Source of the DNA: Neocallimastix lanati (nom. inval.)
Taxonomy: Eukaryota > Neocallimastigomycota > Neocallimastigomycetes > Neocallimastigales > Neocallimastigaceae
NCBI GenBank assembly: GCA_016946835.1
Contig: JACVTC010000206.1
Span: 129,427 to 193,426, forward strand
Direction: 5' to 3'
Length of the DNA stretch: 64,000 nt
The notes beneath the pieces are model-generated. The model was given only the letters and a program-made list of their open reading frames with translations. It made no database searches and was not told the origin of the DNA. Below, one piece after another: positions 1 through 12,133 of this stretch (within the stretch, counting starts at the first letter, position 1; the number at the start of each line of letters is the position of its first letter). Position numbers and translations under genes: made by a program.

Positions 1-136
1 AGAAACATTTTTGAAAAACAATAATTATATTCTTCATTGTTTATATTCAAGCAAAAGTGAAATTTTGAATTTAATTAATGAATATAACGTTTCATCAGAT
101 ATAGTTGATATTCTTCGAAAGTATTTTTTAATTTAA
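1..136 (+). CDS. 3' end of an unknown protein gene (partial)
   Basis: An open frame enters from the left edge (frame starting at base 2) and ends at a TAA at 134-136, giving 44 residues that finish in YFLI. The composition (balanced Leu, Ile, Ser, Asp and Glu, one Cys) is more protein-like than the surrounding poly-A/T sequence, which has frequent stops. The helical pattern around the middle could be the end of a repeat protein such as an ankyrin protein like the one at 6277-7284, but this is too short to assign. No start lies in the window. Confidence 0.45.
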   Translation, partial: ETFLKNNNYILHCLYSSKSEILNLINEYNVSSDIVDILRKYFLI

Positions 137-640
137 AATTTTTATGATAAATCAATTAATAATTAAATTATAATACTCTCTAATTATTTAAAAGTATTAA
201 TAAATTAGTATTAAAATTTATTTTATTATTAATGTATTAATTTTATTTTTTATTGAAAATTTTATATATTTCATGTAATTTTTTATATTAATATTTATTA
301 TAATGATATTATATTGAAACATGTAGCATTTTTATTATTTTATACGAAACAAATATTAAATAAAATAAAAAAAAAAAAATTTATATATTACATAAAATAA
401 TTAAAAAATTTCTTTTAAATACTAAAAAAGATTTTTTATAAAAAAAAGAATAAAAAAAAAAAATATATAAAAGAAATATATATTCTTATTAATTTTTAAA
501 AATTATTTTTTAAATATTTTTATATTTGTTTTTTAATAAAATATATTTTTTATTTCATTTTAATTCTTTTTTTTTTTTTTTATTTATTTATTTTTATTTA
601 TTTATAGTATATTTTATTAAAATTATAATGTAATTTTTTG
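137..640. other. AT-rich spacer, no gene seen
   Basis: Homopolymer A and T runs with stops in all frames. It leads into the tandem repeat array. No RNA gene or regulatory motif can be supported. Confidence 0.6.
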
Positions 641-680
641 TTTTGTTTTTATATTAATTTTGAAATTTCAGTAAATTAAT

Positions 681-712
<32 letters not shown>

Positions 713-3700
713 CATATATTTTGTATTTAAATAAAAAATAATAAAATTTTATTAATTAAATTATTTATGATTATTTTACATTTAAAATATTGTTCACCTT
801 ACTTGACAAACTATTAAAAAATACTTTTCATTGTTTTTGAGATAAAAAAAATAAATAAAAATGAACATATAACGTAAACTAATAATTAATAATTTATTAA
901 TATTATTTGGATTTTAATTTTTTTTTTTTTTTTTTTTTTTTTGTTAAATTAATTTTGAAATTTCAATAAATTAATTCAAAGACTTTACAGATTTTAATTT
1001 CCATCATTTTTGTATTTAACTAAAAAATATTAAGAATTTATTAATTAAATTATTTATGATTATTTTACATATAACATAGTGTTCACGTTACTTGACAAAC
1101 TATTAAAATTAACATTTCATTTTTTTTTTTTAAAAAAAAAAAAGAATATAAATCATAATAAAATAGTAATAAATAAAATATATGGTTATTATTTGGATTT
1201 TTCAATAGTTTTATTTTTTTTGTGTTAAATTGATTTTGAAATTTCAATAAATTAATTCAAAAATTTTACATAATTTTTTTCCATCATATTTGTATTTAAC
1301 TAAAATATACTAAAAATTTATTAATTAAATTATTTATGATTATTTCACATAAAACATAGTGTTCACGTTATTTGACAAACTATTAAAAAATACATTCTAT
1401 TTTTTTTGAGATAAACAATAAAGAAAAATAAATATAAAACATATAAAAAAATAATAAATAAAATATATGGTTAATATCTGGATTTAGAATAGTTTTATTT
1501 TATTTTTGTTAAATTAATTTTAAAATTTCAAAAAATTTATTCAAAGATTATACAGATTTTAATTTCCATCATTTTTATATTTAACTAAAAAATACTAAGA
1601 ATTTATTAATTAAATTATTTATGATTATTTTACATATAACATAGTGTTCACGTTACTTGATAAACTATTAAAAAATACATTCCATTTTTTTTGAGATAAA
1701 AAAATAAAGAAAAATAAATATTAAACATAATAATAAATAATAAATAAAATATATTGTTATTATTTGGATTTTTCGATAGTTTTATTTTATTTTTGTTAAA
1801 TTAATTTTGGAATTTCAATAAATTAATTCAAAATTTTACAAGATTTAATTTCCATCATTTTTATATTTAACGAAAAAATTATAAGAATTCATTAATTATA
1901 TTATTTATGATTATTTTACATATAACATAGTGTTCACGTTACTTGACAAACTATTAAAAAATACATTCCATTTTTTTTGAGATAAACAATAAAGAAAAAT
2001 AAATATAAAACATATATAAAAATAATAAATAAAATATTTGGTTAATATCTGGATTTAGAATAGTTTTATTTTATTTTTGTTAAATTAATTTTAAAATTTC
2101 AAAAAATTTATTCAAAGATTATACAGATTTTAATTTCCATCATTTTTATATTTAACTAAAAAATACTAAGAATTTAGTAATTAAATTATTTATGATAATT
2201 TTACATATAACATAGTGTTCACGTTACTTGATAAATATTAAAAAATACATTTCATATTTTTGAGATAAAAAAATAAAGAAAAATGAATATAAAACATATG
2301 AAAAAAATAATAAATAAAATATTTGGTTAATATCTTGATTTAGAATAGTTTTATTTTATTTTTGTTAAATTAATTATGAAATTTCAATAAATTTATTCAA
2401 AGACTTTACAGATTTTGATTTCCATCATTTTTATTTAACTAAAAAATTATAAGAACTTATTAATTAAATTATTTATGATAAATTTACATATAACATATCA
2501 CGTTACTTGACAAACTATTAAAAAATACATTTCATTTTTTTTTTAAAAAAAAAAAAAAAAGAATATAAATCATAATAAAATAGTAATAAATAAAATATAT
2601 GGTTATTATTTGGATTTTTCGATAGTTTTATTTTGTTTTTGTTAAATTAATTTTGGAATTTCAATAAATTAATTCAAAGATTTTACAAGTTTTGATTTCC
2701 ATCATTTTTATATTTCACTAAAAAATTATAAGAATTTATTAATTAAATTATTTATGATTATTTTACATATAACATAGTGTTCACGTTACTTGATAAACTA
2801 TTAAAAAATACATTCCATTTTTTTTGAGATAAAAAAATAAAGAAAAATAAATATTAAACATAATAATAAATAATAAATAAAATATATTGTTATTATTTGG
2901 ATTTTTCGATAGTTTTATTTTATTTTTGTTAAATTAATTTTGGAATTTCAATAAATTAATTCAAAATTTTACAAGATTTAATTTCCATCATTTTTATATT
3001 TAACGAAAAAATTATAAGAATTCATTAATTATATTATTTATGATTATTTTACATATAACATAGTGTTCACGTTACTTGACAAACTATTAAAAAATACATT
3101 TCATATTTTTGAGTGAAAAATAAAGAAAAATAAATATATAATATAAAAAAAAAATAATAATAATATATAAATATAATTTTAATTGTTTATTTTTTTATTT
3201 TTTTTTGTTGAATTAATTATGAAATTTCAATAAATTAATTCAAAGACTTTACTGATTTTGATTTCCATCATTTTTATTTAACTAAAAAATTATAAGAACT
3301 TATTAATTAAATTATTTATGATAAATTTACATATAACATATCACGTTACTTGACAAACTATTAAAAAATACATTTCATATTTTTGAGTGAAAAATAAAGA
3401 AAAATAAATATATAATATAAAAAAAAAATAATAATAATATATAAATATAATTTTAATTGTTTATTTTTTTATTTTTTTTTTGTTGAATTAATTATGAAAT
3501 TTCAATAAATTAATTCAAAAATTTTATAAGTTTTGATTTCCATCATTTTTGTATTTAACAAAAAAATATTAAGAATTTAGTAATTAAATTATTTATGATA
3601 ATTTTACATATAACATAGTGTTCACGTTACTTGACAAACTATTAAAAAATACATTCCATTTTTTTTGAGATAAACAATAAAGAAAAATAAATATAAAACA

Positions 3701-5740
3701 TATATAAAAATAATAAATAAAATATTTGGTTAATATCTGGATTTAGAATAGTTTTATTTTATTTTTGTTAAATTAATTTTAAAATTTCAAAAAATTTATT
3801 CAAAGATTATACAGATTTTAATTTCCATCATTTTTATATTTAACTAAAAAATACTAAGAATTTAGTAATTAAATTATTTATGATAATTTTACATATAACA
3901 TAGTGTTCACGTTACTTGATAAATATTAAAAAATACATTTCATATTTTTGAGATAAAAAAATAAAGAAAAATGAATATAAAACATATGAAAAAAATAATA
4001 AATAAAATATTTGGTTAATATCTGGATTTAGAATAGTTTTATTTTATTTTTGTTAAATTAATTATGAAATTTCAATAAATTTATTCAAAGACTTTACAGA
4101 TTTTGATTTCCATCATTTTTATTTAACTAAAAAATTATAAGAACTTATTAATTAAATTATTTATGATAAATTTACATATAACATATCACGTTACTTGACA
4201 AACTATTAAAAAATACATTTCATTTTTTTTTTAAAAAAAAAAAAAAAGAATATAAATCATAATAAAATAGTAATAAATAAAATATATGGTTATTATTTGG
4301 ATTTTTCGATAGTTTTATTTTGTTTTTGTTAAATTGATTTTGGAATTTCAATAAATTAATTCAAAGATTTTACAAGTTTTGATTTCCATCTTTTTTATAT
4401 TTCACTAAAAAATTATAAGAATTTATTAATTAAATTATTTATGATTATTTCACATAAAACATAGTGTTCACGTTATTTGACAAACTATTAAAAAATACAT
4501 TCTATTTTTTTTGAGATAAACAATAAAGAAAAATAAATATAAAACATATAAAAAAATAATAAATAAAATATTTGGTTAATATCTGGATTTAGAATAGTTT
4601 TATTTTGTTTTTGTTAAAATTAATTTCGGAATTTCAATAAATTAATTCAAAGATTTTACAAGATTTAATTTCCATCATTTTTATATTTCACTAAAAAATT
4701 ATAAGAATTCATTAATTATATTATTTATGATTATTTTACATATAACATAGTGTTCACTTTACTTGACAAACTATTAAAATTAACATTTCATTTTTTTTTA
4801 AAAAAAAAAAAAAAAAGAATATAAATCGTAATAAAATAGTAATAAATAAAATATATGGTTATTATTTGGATTTTTCAATAGTTTTATTTTTTTTGTGTTA
4901 AATTGATTTTGGAATTTCAATAAATTAATTCAAAGATTTTACAAGATTTAATTTCCATCATTTTTATATTTCACTAAAAAATTATAAGAATTCATTAATT
5001 ATATTATTTATGATTATTTTACATATAACATAGTGTTCACTTTACTTGACAAACTATTAAAATTAACATTTCATTTTTTTTTAAAAAAAAAAAAAAAAAA
5101 GAATATAAATCGTAATAAAATAGTAATAAATAAAATATATGGTTATTATTTGGATTTTTCAATAGTTTTATTTTTTTTGTGTTAAATTGATTTTGGAATT
5201 TCAATAAATTAATTCAAAGATTTTACAAGTTTTGATTTCCATCTTTTTTATATTTCACTAAAAAATTATAAGAATTTATTAATTAAATTATTTATGATTA
5301 TTTCACATAAAACATAGTGTTCACGTTATTTGACAAACTATTAAAAAATACATTCTATTTTTTTTGAGATAAACAATAAAGAAAAATAAATATAAAACAT
5401 ATAAAAAAATAATAAATAAAATATATGGTTAATATCTGGATTTAGAATAGTTTTATTTTGTTTTTGTTAAAATTAATTTCGGAATTTCAATAAATTAATT
5501 CAAAATTTTACAAGATTTAATTTCCATCATTTTTATATTTAACGAAAAAATTATAAGAATTCATTAATTATATTATTTATGATTATTTTACATATAACAT
5601 ATCACGTTACTTGACAAATTATTAAATAATACATTTCATTGTTTTTAAGATAAAAAAAATAAAGAAAAATGAATATATAACATAATAAAAAAATAATAAA
5701 TAAAATATATGGTTATTATTTAAAGTAAAATATATATATT
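640..5740. repeat. Satellite array, unit about 283 bp, about 18 copies, with 3-unit higher-order structure
   Basis: The landmark GTTCACGTTACTTGACAAAC, or a close variant, recurs near 790, 1080, 1362, 1645, 1930, 2217, 2498, 2783, 3066, 3345, 3620, 3905, 4190, 4470, 4751, 5035, 5320 and 5605, a spacing of about 275-290 bp. Every unit has the same order: a short inverted pair around AATTTCAATAAATTAATTC, a TTTCCATCATTTTT block, the landmark, a T-run followed by GAGATAAA, and an AT-rich tail ending near TTTGGATTT. A diagnostic variant (AAGAACTTATTAATT with a shortened CATATCACG landmark) recurs at about 2453, 3296 and 4141, which are three units apart. Blocks near 2290 and 3980 are almost identical and six units apart. 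Nothing in it codes. It is a satellite, possibly subtelomeric or pericentromeric. Confidence 0.93.
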
Positions 5741-6276
5741 ATTTTTATTTATATAAAAAAAATTTAAATAATAATATAAAGTATGAATTAATAAAAAAAA
5801 TGTAAAAATTTTTATAACAATAAATAAAATATATATATATATTATTATCAAAAATTTTAAATATAAATTTAAAAATAACATTAAATTAACACGAATATTT
5901 AAATTTAAACATGAACATGATCATTATTATTAAATTTTTTTATTTACATTAAATTTTTTTTATATAACAATAAAATTTAATTACATTAACACAATTTTTT
6001 TTTAATATTAAATAATTATATTTATTATATAAAATAAAATTAGTTTTATATAAAATATATTAATTTTACATATTATAAAAAAAATATTAGAATTTAAAAA
6101 ATATAAAAAATATATAAAAATTTAAGTATATTAATTAAGAAATTAAAAAATATATAAATAATAAAATAATAATCTTATTATTATTTTATCATGAAATAAA
6201 AATTATTATATGTGAATTTGTCTTTTTTTTTTTTTTTTTTTTTTTTATTTTTAATGTTTATTTTAATTAATTCTAA
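5741..6276. other. AT-rich spacer, no gene seen
   Basis: Low-complexity A/T sequence between the satellite and the stop codon of the ankyrin-like gene. A long T-run at 6221-6246 lies just past the 3' end of that gene and could serve transcript termination, but this is not demonstrated. Confidence 0.5.
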
Positions 6277-7284
6277 TTAATTATAATTTTTTTTTTGTAA
6301 ATAGAGTAAAAAAAATTTATTATTATTTTTAAATTCTTCAATTTCTTCGTTTTTTTTATTTAAAAGAATTCTTTTATATAATTTTCTTTTTCTATTTAAA
6401 ATTTGTTCAAATTTATTTCTAATCTGGATATCTTTATTTACATCATCATAATTTCCATTTTTGTAATTTGGGATTTCAATATTATTTTCAATAATTTCAT
6501 GTAAGAAATGTAATTCAATATCATTTTCTGAATTTTTATTTAAATATTTAAATTGATGATCGAAAAATTTTATTCCATTAAATTTTTCTTTTGATTTTTC
6601 ATATTTAAGTAATATAGTTATTTCTCTAAATTTATTTTGTTTAAATAATTTGATATACCACATAAATGGTATATTAATTTCCTGCATGATGATTTTTCCT
6701 TTTTCTTTTTCTTTTTCAAATCTTCTTCTTTTTTTTTTTTCCATATTATTATTTTTATTATAATTATTTTTTATTTCTTCGTTGAATAAAGTGATTTGTT
6801 CAAATGTTAATATAATTAAATTGAACTCTTTTTGAAAAAGAATTTCAAAATCATGACGACTAAATTTATATTTATTTTTAACTAAAATTGAAATATTTTC
6901 TTCATTAAAATATTCATTATTAATTAAGTATTTTAATAAACTCATATTATTATATTTTCTATTAATATTAGCTCCTTTATTTGTTAGGAACTCAATTAAT
7001 TCATATTTTTTATAAATAAATGAATATAATAGTGGAGAAATAAATCTATTATTTAAAAAATAACAATAATCTAATTGATTAATATTATACCATTTATATA
7101 TATTTTTAATAAAAGAATCTTCACATCCATTTTTAATTGCAAAACATATTATATCAAAGTTTTTATTTAGTATTTCATTTAAGGGAATAATAAAATTACT
7201 TAAAATCTCTTCTAAATTAATATAATCTTTTTTTTCAATATATCGTTTGATTATATTAATATTGTTATCCATTTTATTGATCAA
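6277..7284 (-). CDS. Ankyrin-repeat-like protein, 335 residues
   Basis: An uninterrupted 335-residue frame of helical character. Residues about 80-125 contain an ankyrin-like unit: SPLLYSFIYKKYELIEFL is followed by a turn of the form NKGANINRK and then a second helix pair, the usual arrangement of an ankyrin repeat (helix, helix, GAxxN turn). The flanking 35-residue segments look like diverged further repeats. The C-terminal third is Lys/Glu/Asn-rich with a basic stretch (KKKRRRFEKEKEKGK) near residues 185-200. There is no signal peptide, so it is probably intracellular, mediating protein contacts. Anaerobic gut fungi carry many such ankyrin genes. The start MINKMDNN is the first Met, but the second Met at residue 5 is equally possible. 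Partner and pathway cannot be read from the sequence. Confidence 0.7.
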   Translation of the reverse strand: MINKMDNNINIIKRYIEKKDYINLEEILSNFIIPLNEILNKNFDIICFAIKNGCEDSFIKNIYKWYNINQLDYCYFLNNRFISPLLYSFIYKKYELIEFLTNKGANINRKYNNMSLLKYLINNEYFNEENISILVKNKYKFSRHDFEILFQKEFNLIILTFEQITLFNEEIKNNYNKNNNMEKKKRRRFEKEKEKGKIIMQEINIPFMWYIKLFKQNKFREITILLKYEKSKEKFNGIKFFDHQFKYLNKNSENDIELHFLHEIIENNIEIPNYKNGNYDDVNKDIQIRNKFEQILNRKRKLYKRILLNKKNEEIEEFKNNNKFFLLYLQKKNYN

Positions 7285-8379
7285 TTAAAAGTTTAAAGTA
7301 TATAATTATTGATTAAAAAATAATTTTTTTCTTTTTTATAATTAATAAAAAAATTTTGATTTCGTAAATATATAAGTGTAAAAAAATTTTAGAAATATTA
7401 ATAAAGTATATTTATTTCAATATTTAAAAATTTTAATAATTTAAAAATAAATTTAATTAATAGTTAAATTTGTTAATATACTATTTAAAGTTTTTAATTT
7501 CTTTTTATTAAGTATATATATTATTAAATTAATAAAAGAATTCTTAATAAATTAAAGTAATATAAAAAAATTAATTATAATTATATATTATTATTTATAA
7601 TGTAAATTATATAAAAATGAAAAAATATATTTTAATTTAATATAATATTTATATCCACAATTTAGTTATTACTAAAATATATATATTAAATCATCATTAA
7701 AATATTTATTTTTAAATTAAAAGAATCATTTTTAATGAAATTAATATTATTATTATCATTTATAATTAGTATTATTAGCATAATATTAATTATCATCATT
7801 TTTTTATTAATTATTTATAAAAAAAAAGAAAATAAAAATACTTATATAATTTTTATATTATATTATGTTAATTATAAAATATTTCTTTAACTTTTGGTAT
7901 TAATTTAGTATAAATTTCTTCTTAAAAAAAAAGAAGAAGAAAACAAATCAATAAAAAATTAATAACTAATAAAAAAACGAAAAATGATTAAAAATAAAAA
8001 TAAATAAAATTAAAAAAAATATATATATTAAAAATCACTAATATACAAACAATTTTTTTTATATATAATCTTTATTTGAAATATAAGTACTTGTATTCAA
8101 TGTTAGCAAATGATAAAAATATAAGCATTTAAATAATAGATATGAAAACAAATTATATTCAATCCTACAAAAAAAGCTTATTTTTAATTATAAAATGAAT
8201 TGAAGAAGCTTTATTAATAAAAAAAAAAAATAAATATTCGAAAGGCTTACCAATAATATTTTACTTTATGAAAATAAATCAAGCAAAATTAAGAATGATT
8301 TGAATTATTTTTATATCATAATTTCTATTTATTGAATTATTAAATTATCTATTATAAGATTCTAATATTTAGTATATAA
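7285..8379. other. AT-rich spacer, no gene seen
   Basis: Stops in every frame and simple A/T tracts. Nothing beyond weak, short coding-like scraps on the minus strand near 8100-8370 that I cannot assign. Confidence 0.5.
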
Positions 8380-8829
8380 CTTCAATGAAAATTAATTTTC
8401 ATAAAAGCATTTATCAAAAGATAGTTTAGTACAATATATAAATGATATATAATTTAAACTAATACTATCGAAATGAAATATTAGTTATTAAATATTAAAA
8501 GCATAAGGAATATTAATGCATTTATTAGATAATAATTCAAAGTCCAAAATACATTTTTCTCTATTACATTTATTTAACAAAATACAATCATATATATAAA
8601 TAAAGGTGATATATTTTATTAAATAACTATTTTTATTGAGAAATACATTAAAGGGATTTCTAAAATTATAATAGGATAAAACCCAATTTGCTTTTCGTAT
8701 AGTAGAAATTTCATAAACACAAGTAGATTTAATATAAAGGATAAAAATTAATGATTTATATATATATATAATATTTAAATTATAAATTAAAAATTTAATT
8801 TTAATGAATAAAAAATATTTATTATGCAA
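8380..8829 (-). pseudogene. Possible relic of a Cys-rich secreted-protein gene
   Basis: A 113-residue frame at 8488-8829 begins with a low-complexity Ile/Tyr/Lys stretch and then becomes protein-like, ending in CNREKCILDFELLSNKC. That phrase resembles the short Cys-bounded motifs (C-x(4)-C-x-SDxxCxSNxC style) frequent in secreted proteins of gut fungi. Downstream, in the same direction, a second Cys-containing fragment (YCTKLSFDKCFYEN) follows after stop codons. I read this as a decayed member of such a family. It may instead be a chance open frame in AT-rich DNA, so confidence is low. Confidence 0.3.
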
Positions 8830-10639
8830 GTTATAAAATATTTTAAATTTGTATAATAATTAAATATATCAATTAAAAAATTTTTATTATAAAAATAATA
8901 AATAAAATTTATAAATTTAATTTATTTAATACTAAAATAATTATTATATAATAAAAAAAAGTAAACTCATTTTATATAAAATTTTGTAAACAATATTAAA
9001 TTATATAAAATACAATTATATTATTTACAAATAAAAAATATTTTATTAAGTTAATATGTAAATAAAATTTATATTTCTAATTCTATTTAATTTTAGAAAA
9101 AATGTTTATTTTTAACCCTATTAAGAAATTAAAATTATAATTTTGGTTATTTTTTCTATTTAAAATAATATAAATTACCATTTTTCTAAAAATTTTCTAA
9201 ATATTAACAATAAATTAATAATTTATCCTATTAACTTATTTATTAATAAAATTTTGAGATATTTATATGAAAATATTTATTTAACAAGAAATAAAAATTA
9301 TTTTATAAATAGATAAAATAAATTTGTTTGATGTAATAATGAAAATTAGTCAATTAATAAAAATTTTAATTATATATTATTATTAAATATTTCGTAAATT
9401 ACATTTTTCACTAATTATTTATTGTTTTTTTTTTTAAATATATTTAAAATTATATTATATAACATAAATTTCATTAAATATTTTATTTTAAATTGTATAG
9501 TATAAAATATATTAAATGCTTTAATAATTGTGGATATAGTTATATAAATATATTTTTTTTGCAACAACTATAATAACAATAAGTATATTTTATATTTTAT
9601 TAAATTAGTTATATTAAATTATATATTATAAATTAAATCAATTATGAAAAAAATAAACACTGAATAATGGAATAAATCAACTATTTTTATTTTGAAAATA
9701 TTAAATTTTATTAAATTAAATCAATTAATAATATAAATCTTCGATTATACGGTTATTATTTAGCATTAAACAATATCGAACATATAAGACAAGTTTAAAA
9801 ATTTCATTATTGAATTTTTGAAAATTTGTCATGAATATAATCATAATAAAATTTACATAAAAATATCAATAAATGTATAACTTAATATTATAAATATAAT
9901 AAGAGATTTTTCATTTATTAGAAAGATATTATATTAATTAATAAGAGAAATAAAAATAGAAAAATTGTATTATTAATTAAACTATAAATTAATTAATGTA
10001 CACAATATACTTATTTATGAAATCTAAATATATTAAATATAATACTTTAAAATAAAACATAAAAAATTTAATTTTTATTTTCAATATATATAAAAAGAAT
10101 GAGAATTACATATGAAAAAATAGAACATTATAATTTTCAGTATATTCTTAAATAAATTAAAGAATTAAAATTTAATTGAATATTAAGTTTTATTTATAAA
10201 GTTATTTATAACTAAATATAAATAAGTTATTAACGATTTTCAATTTAATGAAATTTATATATATTTATACAAAAGATGTTACTTGTTATTAAATAATTTT
10301 AATTAATTACATTATATTAAATTCATATTAATAATTATATTATCATTGTTCCAAATTCATTTAATATATAAATTCACAATTATAACATAAAATAAAAATT
10401 ATATAATATATAAAATAATTATATTTATATAATATGCAATTAAAAAAAAATTAATGTTAATTATAAATATTATATAATTAATAAAAATTAATATAATTTG
10501 AAATTCTATTTGATATTAATATAATATATTTAAGAATTTACCATCCACTCTACTTTAATAATTATTTATCTTTTTATAAATAATCCTAATTCATATTTAA
10601 AAAGAAATATTTTTAATTAAATTAAATTGTATTCTAAAA
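8830..10639. other. AT-rich intergenic region, no gene seen
   Basis: About 1.8 kb of A/T-rich sequence with dense stops on both strands. No RNA gene, repeat array or transposon end could be recognised. Confidence 0.5.
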
Positions 10640-11130
10640 ATATTTATAAAATTAATAGAAGAAGTAAATTTTTGGTTGTTATGTTTGTGTTTATTAAAAA
10701 TGTTTCCATTAAAAGTACATTTAATATTATATCATTTTTCTCCTGTATATAAATTATAATTTTCTTTGCAATGAATATTTTTTGAGAAAGTTGAGCTACA
10801 AGATGAATTCAGATAATTTTTGTATCTTCTTATATTTGGTTTATCTCTATAAATTAGTAAGATTGACGACTTATAATTTTTACTTGTGATTAAAACTATT
10901 GGTCTATTTGTCCATATAATATATATGATAAGATCGATTAAAAAATATTTACAATATTCTATATAAATGAATATTATGAGTAGTTAAAATATTAATTTTA
11001 TTAAAATATGAATTTCCATCAATATAACTCTTGCTATTAGTATCAAAAATTTGAAATAGTCATTAATATACAATTTAATAAAAGAAAAACCACATATTGT
11101 AAATGATTTCATCATTAAAATATTTTTTCA
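10640..11130 (-). pseudogene. Weak relic of a coding region
   Basis: The minus strand contains a coding-like run (around NRPIVLITSKNYKSSILLIY and, further on, SSCSSTFSKNIHCKENYNL) with higher GC than its surroundings and a stop-interrupted continuation. It lies downstream of, and on the same strand as, the lectin-repeat sequence at 12-17 kb and may be part of the same decayed gene cluster. No domain is recognisable. Confidence 0.25.
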
Positions 11131-11218
11131 ATAATATACTACTTTTTAATTTTTTATTTTTAGAAATTAAAAATTTTTAAAAACATTTTATTTTTATAAA
11201 ATAGTAAAATAACTATAA

Positions 11219-11317
11219 TTATATATATTATTCTATTCACTAAATATATTTAAACAAATGTATTCCATTATATATATTATTCTATTCACTAAATATATTT
11301 AAACAAATGTATTCCAA
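11219..11317. repeat. Perfect 49-bp tandem duplication
   Basis: The segment starting TTATATATATTATTCTATTC and ending AACAAATGTATTCC occurs twice in a row without differences, offset by 49 bp. Perfect identity suggests a recent duplication. Confidence 0.85.
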
Positions 11318-11340
11318 GTTATACATTTTGATTTATATAA

Positions 11341-12120
11341 TTTAAGATTATAATTAAAATAACTTTTATAATCGTCATTTGTTATTTGGTTTTCTCTTCC
11401 TACCATCTTTGCAAATTTATAATATGATCTGGATCTACTATTTTATTTGGTAAATTATTAAAATCATCAATTACAAATGTATCTTCGTCAAATAATATTG
11501 AAAGACTATTATGAAATTTTTATATAGAATAACTATTATCACTTAACTTTCCTTTATTTTTTTCATTAACAAATGACATCATATCATGGAAATTTTAATA
11601 TATTTTACATAATTCATTTTATGATCTTCACTTAATGAATTTATATCTAAAGTTTCAAATATTTCACATAAACTATTAAGAGCTTTATTTAAAATTATTT
11701 CCTTCTCCAATACAACTGTAATCTATTTCTGAAGATATTTTTCCATCTTCAAACATTACTCCTAAACTATACATTAAATTACCATTATTTATATTTACTA
11801 TACTCAATAATTTATTAAGATTAATTATAACATTTTTTCTATAATATTTAGAATTTAAATTTTAATATATTTTAAATTATAAATCTTTTCATTTCCTTTA
11901 TTTTCACGTATAATATTAAATTTATTTTTATGTAAATTGTAATCTCTATTGAAATATTTTTCTAATTTTTCTATATCGTTACTATTTATATTTTTTTTAT
12001 ATTTAAATCATTATTGTATTTGGAATTAGATATTATATTCCAATTTATTAATTGCATCATTAAATCCAACTGTATAATCATTACTTTCATATTTATTAAA
12101 CTTATTGATATTTTTATTAT
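11341..12120 (-). pseudogene. Decayed secreted-protein fragment
   Basis: Minus-strand coding fragments are visible in shifting frames: NNGNLMYSLGVMFEDGKISS and, next to it, NKALNSLCEIFETLDINSLS, followed by MMSFVNEKNKGKLSDN. The Asn-rich style with short acidic helices is like the decayed gene at 19057-22830, and I infer a distant, broken relative of it, or the C-terminal tail of the lectin-repeat gene just upstream. No uninterrupted frame longer than about 45 residues remains. Confidence 0.4.
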
Positions 12121-12133
12121 AAATTATAGATAA

